Positions 24,901 through 38,900 of a stretch of 64,000 bases of DNA are shown piece by piece. The first letter of the stretch is position 1; every line of letters starts with the position of its first letter. The stretch covers positions 4,592,794 to 4,656,793 of the forward strand of contig JALPQD010000115.1 in the NCBI GenBank assembly GCA_023101885.1. Direction: 5' to 3'. The notes under the pieces were generated by a model. That model ran no database searches, had not been told where the DNA came from, and saw only the letters and a program-made list of their open reading frames with translations. The DNA is from Typhlomys cinereus (Eukaryota > Chordata > Mammalia > Rodentia > Platacanthomyidae). The translations under genes were made by a program, and so were the position numbers.

Positions 24901-27900
24901 GCCCATAAGGATCATGTTAAAGAGGAATCTAGGGAGAACATACTCTTGAAAACCCTGTGTTGTAGTTCGGTTTCTTTCCTGCCTGTTCTTCAACAAGAAA
25001 ATGGTCCCATTGAGTCATCAGAGTCCCCTTTGTTTCATCCATAGTGGTGTGCTTTTCACAGAACAGCTTTGAGTGTTAAGTAGAATGTGTAGGTAGTGGG
25101 TATAGATAGGCATTTGGAAAGCCCATTGTCTTTCTTTGTCATTCTCAGAGACAGTCATTTCTAGCCATCTCTTCTTTCTTCCTATATCAGAATTTGTAGG
25201 CTTCTGAAAATTTGTGTGATAAAAGCATCTGTTAAAATCCAAGTTATTGAGGGCCAGGGAGATGGTTCAGCAGGAAAAAAATTCTTGCCTTTGAAGTCCC
25301 ACAAGCTGTGATCCCAACACTAAGGCAAGATGAGTGACTAAGGCAAGATAAGACAGAAGTGACCAAAAGCACACAGGCCTGCTGGCCTGAAGGACAATGC
25401 CAGAGATAAGAGAGACCCTGCCTCTACAAGGTGGAAGTGACAATCAATTCCTGAAAGTTATCCCTGACCAACACATGTGTATCTGCATTCACACACAGAC
25501 ACATCATACACAATTTTTTTGAATCAAATTATTGAACATGATATTCAGAGAACACCTGAAGAATTTTACTCTAACCTTTGAAAGTCACTGTTCTGATGAA
25601 AAATTGGCACTTGCATATTCAACTAAAATACAAAGCAAGTTGTGTATTCTAATAACAAAGCACTGTACAAAAGCATAAATGAACAATAGGATTAGCACTA
25701 CCAGAAGATAACTGAGAAGAACTCGTTTATCAGAGTGGCTGTAATTGATGTCATACATGAGGGGAGTATTTATGAGTAAGGATTCTAATGGTATTTCTTT
25801 GTAGTTTCAGGGTCTGGTTTTCTTCTTTAGACAGAAAAATGAGAAGACAACTTGTATTTGTATATATGTGGCTTTATATTTTGTTTTCATGGGCTTTCCC
25901 AGCAGTCTTAAGCAGTAGAAGTACTTTGAGCTGAGGTTAGGTTACTTGTCCCAGCAAAAGTGAAAATAAAATTTTTGTTTAAAGTTAAAGACTTTATTTT
26001 TTGATTAGGAAACTTGCAGCAACAACAATAGCAATGATAAATTAGTAGGGCCCAGCAAAATAGCTCAGTGAATAAGGTGCATGTGTTCAAACTTGGCGAT
26101 TTGAGTTCAGTCCCTTGAAGGCCTCTTGGTAGAAACTTGGCGATTTGAGTTTGATCCCTTAAAGGCCTTGTAGTAGAAAGTCCTCTTGTTCTCTTTCTCT
26201 CTCTCCTAATAAAGCTTTGAAAAAAAACTAATAAAACCTTTTTGTCTTTATGATAGCAAAACTCTTATCAAAAAGTCATCATCACATGAAGAACTCAGGA
26301 TCATTAAGTGTCTACTTGGTTAGTTATTTGTAGGTAGCTTTACTTTGATACTAAAGTTGATTCTTTCCTACAGTTATGCTGAAGGAATGATATCACAAGA
26401 AGTTAATGTACTGTAAATGTAAGTGGGGGACACATAAGGATCTGCTGATGGAGAGAAGAAAGAACACCCCAGAGCTCTGCAAGAGGAAGTGTGAAACAAG
26501 ACTAGTTAAAACAGTGCTTCTGAGAGCTCAAGAGCAGCATTGTTGCTCACAAAGGAGAGTTCCGAAGAGAGAAAATTTCAAGTTTAATAGGGGCCATGGT
26601 TGACGTCCAGTTCATATTAGAATATGAAACGTAACATTTTTAAGGATTTTAAGTTACATTAAATTTTTTTATTTAAGATGTTTAGAAGGTGTCTCTGTGA
26701 AGAATGAAAATATTCCATCTAAATTAATAGTGTTAACTGTCTTGAAGATCTCATAAAAATGATTGGTTCCTGGTTTTAGTAGTTACTAAAAACAAAACAA
26801 AAAAATCCTCTGCATCATTACTGTTTTACTTTTTGAGAGAACTCTGACAAAACCAGAAGTTAGCTTACACAGAAGTTGGGAATTCAAATGTGCTCTCTCT
26901 TTTTCAATATGCGTTTATGTTATAGATTTGGCTGCATGTGGTAGTATGTTTTTTTTTTTTTGTAGAGATTTCAAAGAAAATAACATTTGCTCATATCACT
27001 CCTAGTACCTGGTCAAACTAGAATCAAAGCTTATACTTCCTTATGTCACTATACTGCAATGCATATAGTTGACAGTTAACCCTTAAACTAGCAAGTGCCT
27101 CAATTGGTGCAGGCAGAAAGCATCCAAAATAGAGCTTTAGAAACAGTGTGCACTTGCTAGGTGTATTAGAGAACCTCAAAATGTTCAACTGTCCACCCAT
27201 GCTGACCTATATCTAGAAATTTAGTTGTGTAGCCAATTTCTTAAAAAAGAAAAAGTCAACTCTAGTGTTAAGAGAATGAAAACTTGTAATATGTTCAGTA
27301 GTGGAAGAGTAAATGAATTTTAGTACATCTTTACAATTAATACTTGTCTAGATTTCTCTCTTTCTCTTTCTCTCTCTTGGTTGGAATTATGTGTGAAGAA
27401 ATGACATAGGAAACTGCTCATGAACTTAATGTGATGAAAAATGTTATCAACTAGTAATGAAAATTGCAAAAAATGCTTTAGATATATCTTTGAAAAAATT
27501 GGATTTTAATATATTAAAATGTTAATAATAAACACCCACAAGAGTAGACAAGCCAGAGGGAACCCTGGGGTCCATAGAAGCAGACAGGCAGATGGGTGAG
27601 AGGGAGTTGGATGGAAGGAAACAGGAAAAAGTGCTCAATATGCTTGTAAAACTAGAAAAATAAAGTAATAATTAAAAAAGAATGAACAGTGTTAATATCT
27701 AAGCCTAGTTGACAGGATTAAAAGTGATCATACATTCTAAAATTATTTTTCATGTAATATTAAAATTAAGTAAAATCATTTTAAAAGTTGTTATTGCAGT
27801 GATTGTATGATAGTGAGAGGAGCATATCTTTAATAACATGAAGAAGATGTTGTGGACATGCAGGAGTGCTTTAGTACCTATGTTAAAGCCAAGCATGCCT

Positions 27901-29942
27901 ATATTCACCTGTAGCACTAGTGCTGGGGATGGAGGAGAAACAGGAGCTCTTAGACTTGATGGCTAGTCAGCCTAGCCATAAAGCAAGCTCCACGTTCAGT
28001 GAGAAACCTGTCTCAAGGAACTAAGGCAGAGAGTGATAGAGCAGGACACTTGATGGCTTCCACAGAGTAATGCACAGACATACACAAGATTAGTCATGAA
28101 GAAACCTTTGTTGAAAAAAAATGGCTACAGTTCTTAAGAGATACCTTGTTTTAATTTTTATTTATTTTTTTTATTTCCGCTCATACAAACTTAACAGGTA
28201 TATTGGTCACCTCCATCCCCCATCCCCCTGTTCCCCCCTCCTCTCCTCCCTCCCTTCCTATCCCCCAGTGCCTCCCCCTCCCATCCCCGGAGCATCCTTT
28301 AATGTGCATGCCAAACTCTCCTCTGGGTCCTCTTCTCCGATGAGGTGCAGCGACCCAGTTTTTGTTGCCATTTGTTTTATATGTGTGTTATATGAGTGCA
28401 GGTGTGAATGTGCTAGGCTGTGCATGTGATACAGAGGATATGGAGCTCTGCACTTTCCATCTTGTTCAGGTGGAATTTTCTTTCCTTCCCTTTTGTGAAC
28501 CAGGCTGATGGGCTTGAAAGCTTCTGAAGATTCTCAGGTGTCACCTCCCATTATCTGTACACATGAAGGGATTTATGGATGCTTACACCATTGTTTTCCA
28601 GCTTCTCTGTGGGATGTGAAGAAGTAAACCTTGGGACTGTTTTAAGTCATTAAGTCACCCGCCCAGCTCTTTTCATTGTGTTTTTTGGTCAGCATGAATT
28701 GGGGTACTTGACTTTTAATCATAATATAGATTGTTGAAAAAGTCACAATATTTCTTAAAATAAAATTTGGAATAGACCCTGAAAAAGTAGGAAATATTCC
28801 TGATGATGTCATTTGTGCTAAATGACTTACTGCTGTCTGAAGAAAGCCAGAGTGTAAAATGTGGACCACAGTTTTCATAAAAAAAAAAAAAAATTAGTGG
28901 GCTTTGCTGAGAAATTAAATATATTAGTCTTTGTTCTCTTTCTTGTGATAACTTAGCACACTTGATTTGAAGGTAATTTTATCAATTGTCTATTATTTAA
29001 ATTTACTATAATTCCTTTTTCTAAGAATAATAATCTCAGAATGACAGGTATGTTTATCTTTATTACAGTTTTTGTCTCAGTCTCCTCAAGAAAACATGAA
29101 TACTTCTATTTTATAAGAAGTACAATGTTATAAGCCTTTAAGATTAAGATAACTTTTACATTGAATATAATTTAAGTGTGTTAATGTTGTTCTTTGAGGC
29201 AGAAAATAGTCTTAAAAAGGATGAAATACATTATTCCTTTAGTTTTTGTTACTTAAGCTCAATTTTCTTTTGAATTAGAAAAAGTTTTATTATGTATATC
29301 TGAAAGTTACTAGTTCAGAGAAATGTATATATAAAGTATCTGTTACTATTAAGGAGAGAAGATATGAATTAAGATACCAATCTTTTAGGATTTAGATGTA
29401 ATTTAGTGCAGAGAACATACTTTTAGGGCTAAGACAAGTCTTCCTGGTCAAAGGGTTCGACTGTTTAAGTGGAGGTAGGTAAATCGAAACGCAGCGTCGG
29501 ACTTTGATTGTGTACTTTGAATCTCCAAATCTCATGTCTTGACACTTCTTTCTTTTATTTCAAGTCAGAGCACCATAACATGGTGTGGGAAGTGAAGACA
29601 AATCAGATGCCTAATGCAGTACAGAAACTCCTGCTGGTAATGGACAAGTCAGGAATGAATGACTCACTGGAGTTGCTGCAGTGTAATGAGAATTTGCCAT
29701 CCTCGCCAGGATATAACTCCTGTGATGAGCACATGGAGCTCGGTAAAAAAAAAAAAAAAAATTATATAAAGTTATTTAGAATAAGTCTCAATAAAATTTA
29801 GATTAATTAGGGGATTTAATTTTTTTCTGCCTACCTTGCTAGCTGAAAAAATTTGTAAAGTTTTTGTGTAATAGGGATTTTTAACTTTATTTTCTTCCTG
29901 CTCTTTTTGTTGTTGTGCTCGTTATCTATATATGTGTATGTT

Positions 29943-29985
<43 letters not shown>

Positions 29986-32900
29986 TTTGTGTATGCATAT
30001 GCATGTGTGCCAGAACTCACTCTTCACTTTATTGTTTTGGCTAGACTGGCTGATCTGTAAGTTCCTAGGATCTTTGTATTCCCCCTCTCCACTCACTGGG
30101 ATTGTTCATAGGTATTACCCACCTCAGATTTTATGTGGTTGTCTTATTATTTCTTTGTACAAAAATTGTATTATTAAATAACATTTAGGAAAGCCTGTAA
30201 CTTTTAAAAGCATGCTGCTTTTGAAACATCTCAGTGAGCTTGATGGCTGATTTGTTGGTGTTATAGGGAAAGACAGTTCTTGAGATTTGAGGAGCTATAT
30301 TTGTGCTAATCATCATCTGCTGAGCTACTCCAGAGAGATGTAACCTGTAGGTCTGTGGAGGTTTACTTAGGAATGAGTTTGAATTGTATTGTTCCTGGGG
30401 TGGTATTCAGTAATCAAGAGCCAATGATTGACTTGCTGCTCAGCTTTTTAGCTTGGCTTCATTTGCCTTTAATGTCCATGGAAACTCTGAAAAGATATGG
30501 CTGCTGACTCTCTTTATGTTTGGAAGTCATTAAATTTTGTAGTAAGGTTTAGGAATTTTGGAGATCCTTAATTAAGTTTTGGGACATACCTTGTTTGAAT
30601 GGCAAACACTTTCTGGATCCCAATACCTGTTGAATAGTGGTTACTCTTAAGGATAGAGCACTATTTTAATCAGATAGTTGGTTACCCTCCTTCATGTTTT
30701 AGATGTCTGCATGAAATCAGGGCCAGGGAACCAAAGTCTTGGCTCTTCCATTTGTGATTTGACTTAAAAAGTAAATGATTTTCTGAATTTGAATAACAAA
30801 GATGAAGTAGTCTAGAAACCATAGTCAAAGGCAAGTGCTTCATGAGAGAAAGGGCTATCTAGCCCCAGCAGCCTAAGATAATCCCAGCATCCTAACAATA
30901 ATTAGAAAGAGGGATTATCATAAATCTGTATGCTGATTTATAACTCCTTTGCTGTTCCATGAAAAGGGATGCCTTGTAATCCAAGAAAAGATGAGCATCA
31001 TGAATTGCTACTTTCAATTAAGGTGTTCTAGTCTTAGAGGATTGCTCTGAAGTATTTGCCTGAATGTAAACTAACTGTACATACCTTTATGATGACATTT
31101 AGAAGACTAGATGAGGTTTTTGTGTTTATTTTATTTTTTTCAGTTATGATAACTTAACATGGTTCATTATCATCTGGAAAAAAAGTTATGTAAAGTAGTA
31201 TTAAAAGCAGTTCTGATAGCATGTACCATAAAGCAGTTACAAGGTATTTTCACAGTAGAATGACAGAGTACTGCCCTACATCTATAATACTAGATGATAT
31301 AATTTAAAAGGCATTATTTGAGACTTCATTATATTTTTCTATCAGGGACCCAAAGGATGCTGTGACACTTTCAACCAAGTACTTTTTTTAACTAAGTAGC
31401 ACCTGCATCTTGATAACGTGATCTCTAATCTCATCTTTGAAAGTTTGTTGTCAGTGTTGCATTTATTTCTATAACAGGTTAATAACATTTGTAATAACTA
31501 TATCCATATCAATTGCCTTTTTCTCATTAACCAATTAATATAAGAATGTCTCTGTGGTATGTAGTGGATGCTCCTGATTTAGGTGTAGAAAGCACAAGCT
31601 AGATAGACCCTGTTTCTCTAGGCTCTCAACTCCTGAACTCCTGGATCAGGTAGGGAACCATTGCTATATTCGGATTCACTGGGTTTACTTGTCCATCAGG
31701 CTTCCTTGACCTGCATTTACAGCTGTATTCTTTAAGTTTGAATTGATTCAGCCAAAAAAAAAAAAAAAGAAAAAAAAAGGAGTTTGTGATTTTTCTCTGA
31801 AATTAGTTGAAAGTTGAAGGATTTCTAGCTGAAAAAGTTCATTGTTATTTAATTGCCTTTTTATATTTTATACTTACTTTCAGATGACCTTCCTGAGCTT
31901 CAGGCTGTTCAAAGTGACCCAACCCAGTCAGATATATATCAGCTAAACTCAGATGTTTCTCATCAAGAATGTCCAAGACCATCTTGGAACCAGAATACCT
32001 CAGACATAGCGGAAAATACTTACCGTGAAAATGAGGTGGATTGGCTCACAGAATTAGCAAACATTGCCACTAGTCCACAGAGTCCACTTATGCAGTGCTC
32101 CTTCTACAACAGGTAGGAACAGTGTTGTAATTTTATTTAGAACTGCTGTCATTGCAGTAAGCTATTATCTTAAAACTTTCTAGTTTACAGTAATGTTATT
32201 AGCTATTTAATGGATAGTTACTAACTTAAAATTTAAATAAAGTCGTGAAAACTAATGTCCTTTTCTTATGATCAGAGATTTATTTCACACAATATATTAT
32301 ATTTTAAGAATTGGTTGACAGTGTTATGAGTAAAAATATTTGTAAATGTTTAAGTCATCAAAAGTGAACTGTGGAATACTTTTACTTTTTTACTTTTAGA
32401 AATAAAAATTATATTTTTAAATAACCATAGTTATAAACATTGATTTTTAAGTTTTTGTCATCCTTAAGTTTGATTCTTTTTGATATAGGTTTATTTTTTC
32501 CACGGTGTATGTAGCCTTATTTATCTTTGTTTACTTAAAGTTTGCAAATTTTGAAATCTTAACTTGGCAAAATAGATTGACATTAGTAAGAATCACTGTT
32601 TCATATATCTACACTAGAATTAAATGAGTTGCTGTGCTGTGAAATTATAGAAAATCCCAAATAATATTCCTTGGAAGGTCTAGTCTAGGTAGGTGCATGA
32701 TATTTCTTTAAACATGATAGCTTGGAGAAATGCCCCCATTCCAACTATGTTGGTAGAAAGTGATAGACTAGAATGTATAATGTAGAAGTAAATAGATTTT
32801 GGCACTGGTCCTAAATGAGTACAGTGATTTGCCAAAGAATAAACTAGTTTCTTTATACTGTATTAAGTTATGCTGCTTTTCATCTCTTTTGCAGGATATT

Positions 32901-35900
32901 GGTCTTAATTAGAGCAAACTTAATTTACCATAGTAAAATTCCATGTCAGTTTCTACATGGAAGAAAATTCCTTTTCAGACTATTGTGTCTTTTTTCTACT
33001 TTTCACTGGAATCAGTTTAACTTAGGGCATCATATGTACTAGGCAAGTACTTTATCAATTCTCTTCATTGTAATGGCAGTCAAAAGGTAAAAATTCTCTT
33101 CTTATATGGGTTCCAGGAATCAAACTTGGGATCGCAGATTGATTGCACTGTAAGTGCTTTACTGAGCCATCTTGCTGACTATTCTTTAAAAAAGGAAAAG
33201 AAAGAAAAAAAAAAAAAAAAAGACCAAACCGAGATTAAACTATTGCCCCTTTCATTTCCAGTTTAGAAGGTGATTTTTTAATTTTTTTACAATGAAGTCA
33301 TGAAGATGAATAAAACAGTCTACTATAGAGTTAGGGGTATAGCTTAGGGAAAATTGCTTGTCACGCCCATGTAAGGTCCTTAGTTTTTAACCCCAGCCTC
33401 CTATCCCTCTAAAACAAAAACCAAAAACAACGAAAGTAAGTAAAAGCCTGCAAAAGAAGATCAATAAAAGCATAACTCCCTGAGTTGTTATTCCATGCTT
33501 GGTAGTACTTCTTATCATAGGGTAGTAAGCTGCTGTCTTGCCCCTATTTTAGTGTTAGTGGCTCTTTATGCAAATTCTTAGGATAAACTATGGAAGTTAC
33601 CGAGGATTGAATGTGTAAAGTCTTTACCTATAGTATCCAAGGGGTTGAGGACAGGTAAGTATTACATTATTCCTACACACATAGAGGTAAGTAATTGGTT
33701 TAATTAGTATTTGGAAATATTTAGCTTGCTAATTCTGAAAGAATACTTAAAACACATAATTGTCATATTTTGATGGTACTAGGAATGTCAGTACTAAGTC
33801 TATCACTGAGTCATTTCCAGCCTCTACATATTTTAGGACGTCACATTAGTAGTTGTTTTTCTAATGGTTAAGTTGGAGTAACTGACAAAATCCTTCTTTT
33901 TTTGATTAGTTATAAAATTATAGATGTAGAAAAGGAATTTCTGACAGGTTGGCCACTCTAATACTTCATAGATATCGAATATGTAATGAATGGAAGAAAT
34001 TGGGCAAAGAAGAACCCTTTAACATGTAACTTGGAATTCAAGATCAATTAGACAGTATCTATGAAAATTTGCAAGATTTGTATTTAGAAAGTGGTGGAAG
34101 CAAAATATAGTTTTAGATTGTTTTGAACATACTTTGTATGTAAGTATAATGAGAAAAATATCAGTGAAGATGAAGTTGAGGAACTGATTTTTTTTCAAAG
34201 ATGAAGAATTAGATATCCATTCTCTTTATGAAGGAAGAATTAGATATACATTCTTTTCACCTTTTGCCTTTGTAAAGACGTTCAGATTTATGTCACTTAA
34301 TTTTCTCTGAAGGAGGCTTCTCTGTCGGAATTTTCTTTCTATGTCCTATCCAGGTTCCTAAATCTACATTACAGGCTTGAAAATCTGGTTTGTTTACGAG
34401 GGAAGAATCTTGGTGTGTTTTGGGAGCCCCACATACTTTTCATAATTTTTTTTATTCTTTCAGAGATTCATATATGAATATAGTGGATTTATGATATCGT
34501 CACATCTTAATCCCAGTTCCATCTCCTTCCTTTTCCTATTACAACCCTTCTTCACTGCCAGTTTCCTTCCCATTTATTCTCTTGTTTTTGTGTATATGTG
34601 TGTGTGTGTGTGTGTGACTCAGAGCTTCCTCTGGGTTGCCATTGATGACACGTGCCTGACCCCATACTGGAGAATGAGTCATACATGGGTATACCATTGA
34701 AATTCCACATACTTAAGAGGACACAGGGTGTTAGAGATTTTATCAATGGAAAAGTAGGAAAGTGATCAATTTTTTTAAAAAAGGTATTATCGGGGAGGGG
34801 ATAACTAGATTACACTATAATGTGTGTGGTTTCTTTTCAACAAGTTTGTATTAGAAAACAAGAAGTAGTGTTTAGTTACAAGGTAAAAGTGTAAGTAGGT
34901 TGCTTTCTGCTCTTAAGTTTTCCTGTATTTGCTTAAGGAATTATTCACTGTGTTAAAGTGATATGCAGTTACTCAGGTTAAGCTCAACTCAAATACTCCA
35001 TACTGACAGTCACAGCAGATGGAAAAGGATGTGGAGGCCTGTACAATGGGTATTTTCCAAATATGCTCATCTGTCTGTGAAGTAATTTCAAAGAATAGCA
35101 ATACATGCCTGCAGTTTCAGAGCTTGGGCAGGGTCCTGACCTGGCCAATTTGGGACACCAGAGTGTCTCAAAAAGGAAAAAAAAAACTGGTACAGTGTAT
35201 GATGATTGTGATTTCTAGTATGTTATTATATTAAATCTGATATGTGAAGAGGCTTTAGGATAGGAAGTTACAAAATAGGATATTATTTTTTAATTATTTT
35301 CTTTTTCTAGTTTTGTAAGCATATCGAATACTTGAATCCCTACTTCCCTCCATCCCCCCTCTATTCTATTCCCCTTCCCTTCATCAATCCATTCCACTCC
35401 CTCCTACCTTCCTGCCTCTTCTTCCTTCTTGCTTCTATGGACCCCAGGGTTCCCTCTGACTTGTCTATTTCTGTGGGGGTTCAGGCCTCTTGTGACATAT
35501 GAAGTTGTCTCTCTTTGCCCCCCTCCCCCACCAACAGGGGCATTTCTCTTCATTCATCCAGCTTTAGCCCCCAAGGTTTCCACTCTTATGTTCCTATCTG
35601 TCTTGAGTTCCTTGATAGTCTATGGGGGCATGTTGGTATGTCTGGTAAGAGTAAGTCTCAGTGTAGTGAGTCCTTAGATGCAGTAGTCCTTGCTTGAATG
35701 AAATGTCTTATTCAATGGTGACCTTTCCCATCTTAAGGCTTTAGGATGGGAAGAGAGTATGTTGGCCTGATTCTTGATGAGCTCTGCTGAGTAGTTGGTA
35801 CTCTGCATTATGGATGGCCATTGCTGTCCGCTTCACTGCTCTTCTACTGCCCTAGGCTGCATCCTTTCAGGGTATAGAGGTCCTCTACCTCTGTTGTAGA

Positions 35901-38900
35901 AGATTTCTAAGTGATTGTACATGTTCTTCAAATCTATGGATATAATAATAAATATTTACAGAGCAGTTTGGTGTATGTCTTTCTGCTTATAGTTTCATTG
36001 GCTGTTTTCCCTATTGATCCATTTCCTTCCCCTTTTCTAGGTTCTTGTTCTACAGTCACAGGAATGTGTTCCATTCTGACAAGCGGGTTTTGAGTTCAGT
36101 CAGAAAGATGTTGTTGTCTCCTTGATACTCAGGCCACTATTATACTGGTGGTCATCTGTTGCCATGGTGATTTTTACTGCAACTTGCAGATCTCATGAGT
36201 TGATGAGGCCTGTGAGTATTTCTCTCCCCCAGTAGAACAGGGTATTATTCACAAATAAAATCTTACTGTCTTTATTAGTTCCAAAGATCTTACTATGTAG
36301 CAATATTAACACTGCGGCATGGTGCTTTTGAAGAGGAAGTCTATTTTAAGGACCTGTACTATATAGTAAAAATTGATGCTTTATTTTAGATCATCTCCTG
36401 TACACATCATAGCTACTAGCAAAAGTTTACATTCCTATGCACGCCCACCACCAATGTCATCATCATCAAAGAGTGATTCTGCCTTCCCTCATGACCACTG
36501 GAAGGAAGAAACATCAGTGAGACATGAAAGGGTGAGTTCATTCTTGAACATAACTTTGTACAAAATCAACATAACAATTGAAAAACATTAATTTTCTCCA
36601 TTTAAATTCTTTGGAAGCATATAGAAATGGTAAATAGAGTTTTGTTGTCATGTCAGTGAACTTGATTTGATTTTACATACACTCATTGCAAAGGTATTGG
36701 ACATTTAACTAAAACTTACAAAAGCTTCAGCATTCAAAAAATATTTTCTGTAAGTTTAGAATGAAGTTATTTGAAGGTTGAGGTAAAAATAAGTACTGTA
36801 AGGTCTGGTTTTTAAAAGTTTATGATATGTTTCTCTATAGGCAAACAGTGAGTCAGAGTCCGGTATTTTCTGCATGTCCTCCCTTTCAGATGATGATGAT
36901 CTGGGGTGGTGCAATTCCTGGCCTGCAACTGTCTGGCACTGCTTTTTGAAAGGTAAAGAAATGCCTGGATATCTTATAGCTTATGCAGTGTTCTAGTCAC
37001 ATAGCTAATACTTGTTTTCTAATTATGTTTCAGGCACACGGCTGTGTTTTCATAAGGGAAACAATCAGGAGTGGCAGGATGCTGAAGATTTTGCTAGAGT
37101 TGGAGACTGTGATAACGAGGAAGAGCTCCAGATGGACACTCACAAGGTTATAAATGTTATTAAAAATTTCAAAACTTTTCAAGATGAAACATAAGATTTT
37201 TTTTGTTACACAGGAATATTCTGCTTACTTTCATATTTATATATCTTCTTTTGGGATAGTGGTTTTATGACCACCCTGTTTACATTGATAACATTCACTT
37301 TTCCAGTTATGCTTTCTCAGCTTGATTTGGTAACAAACGAAATTTTTTAACAATTTTTTTGTCTTACACATTTTATGTTATGTATACTGATGTGCAAAAC
37401 AGTAGAGAACAACATTAGGATAAATGATTGTTGACACATTTTATTTTGAAAACTAATTGTTAGAGAAAGTTGAAGGTTTGAGTTCAAGGCACATTTGTAG
37501 AGAATTAGTAGTTGAGTTAAGCCCAGAGTGAACCTGCAGGAGATTGTCTAGTTGATGGAGGAAGCCCAGCCTATGTGGATATAACTAGGTCCTAGATAGG
37601 TGAATAAAATACAGAGACTCACTAGTTGAGAAGTTGGCATCCTTCTGTACACTTGGCCAGACATGTTGATCTTGCAAGTAAAGATTTTACGTGGATATGG
37701 TGTGGCCCTTGGTGATGGCGCATGCTCTCATGTCAAGCTGGACTAAGAATGTACCAGACTATCCTAAGAAGAATTTAAATCCCTTGTTCCCTTAAGTTTG
37801 ATAAAAATCAGCAACAGTGCAGACTGACTGCAACACTAATTTTTTTCATTTGTAGTAATTTTACTTTAAGCAAAGAAAACAGGGATGGAAGTTTAAAATT
37901 CCCATTTTAACCTATAGGTCATTTGCCAAGTTTTTTTTAAATTGGTTGACTTCAGTGTCCTTGTCATTTGATGTTATTCCGTACTTTAGTAAACTGTACT
38001 TTTTGTGACCTCTGCTATACTAGACTAGTCTGGAAGATTGAAATCTGCAACATTTGTTCACTGGCTCTTGATCCTTGCAGAATAGCAGTACCTCAATTCT
38101 CAGTCCTGACTACTGACTGAAGGCAAATTCCAGACAGGATTCTTCTCTTTCTCCTTCCCCACCCAGGTCTTTATGCTGATTTGTCAGCAGCATCTCCTGG
38201 GCACCTGTGGAGAATAACCTGTTAGAGAACCTGGACACACTCTAAAGCTCCTTCAGCTCCCAGTTTCTGTGACAGACCTTACACAAACTTTGGGTCTGGA
38301 CTTCCTAGTCTATAAAATATGAACAAAATTTCATACAGAGCTAAGAAAGAAAAGATTTTGTGATTTCATTATTTTCACACTTTCAGTGATCTCCTTTGAT
38401 TCTTTATAGTTTGTTAGTGTGAATACAAATGAAACTACTTTCATTTTATTCTGCTCACTAAGTTGGATTCTCCCTATTCCTTTAGCCATTAATTTAAATG
38501 ATTTCCAGATTTAATCCGAAATTGTCTTCTCTTGTATTCCCTGTCATCTCTTCTTCACAGTTTTAACTTTTTTCCATAAAAATTTTCAACAGTTCTTTCT
38601 CATTCATTACTTTATTCATGCAGATAGTGTTGTTAGTTATTGCCTGTGTTTTTTGAATTCAGGTATAAAGTAGCATATTTTGTTTATGTCTTTTCAGAGC
38701 TTGTATAAATACTTAGTAGAGATCCATTGAGTTTCAGTTTCCTCTGTTTCTACCTTCACTACTACCTTCTACCTTCAACTCAGGACTTAAAATGGGTATC
38801 TCTTGATTGTAGTCTTATAACTATGGTAGTCCCCTTCTGGTAGGGCTGAGACTATATAGATAAGTGTTAGAGGCTTGCCTGGTATGCACATAACCCTTTG

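Larger units (their letters stand above)
21931..29564 (+). other. HBP1: HBP1 intron 1 (7.6 kb)
   Basis: The first 0.9 kb is CpG island with a G-rich tract (22089-22146), an NRF1-like GCGCCTGCGC (22549-22558) and a GTCACATGAC box (22603-22612). Beyond that it is AT-rich, with SINE copies (23705, 23875, 24070, 25245, 26045, 27860) and L1 tails (27534-27680 and 28150-28362). No further gene was seen. Confidence 0.8.
32113..36389 (+). other. HBP1: HBP1 intron 3 (4.3 kb)
   Basis: No gene. Repeats: SINE remnants near 33085-33185, 33330-33470 and 35095-35190, an antisense L1 3' end at 34440-34715 and a longer antisense L1 3'UTR at 35284-36230. The 36.4 kb exon lies just beyond. Confidence 0.8.

Noticed and set aside
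29915..30181. 88-codon open frame with VCVCVC run
   Set aside because: It is the translation of a (GT)n microsatellite.
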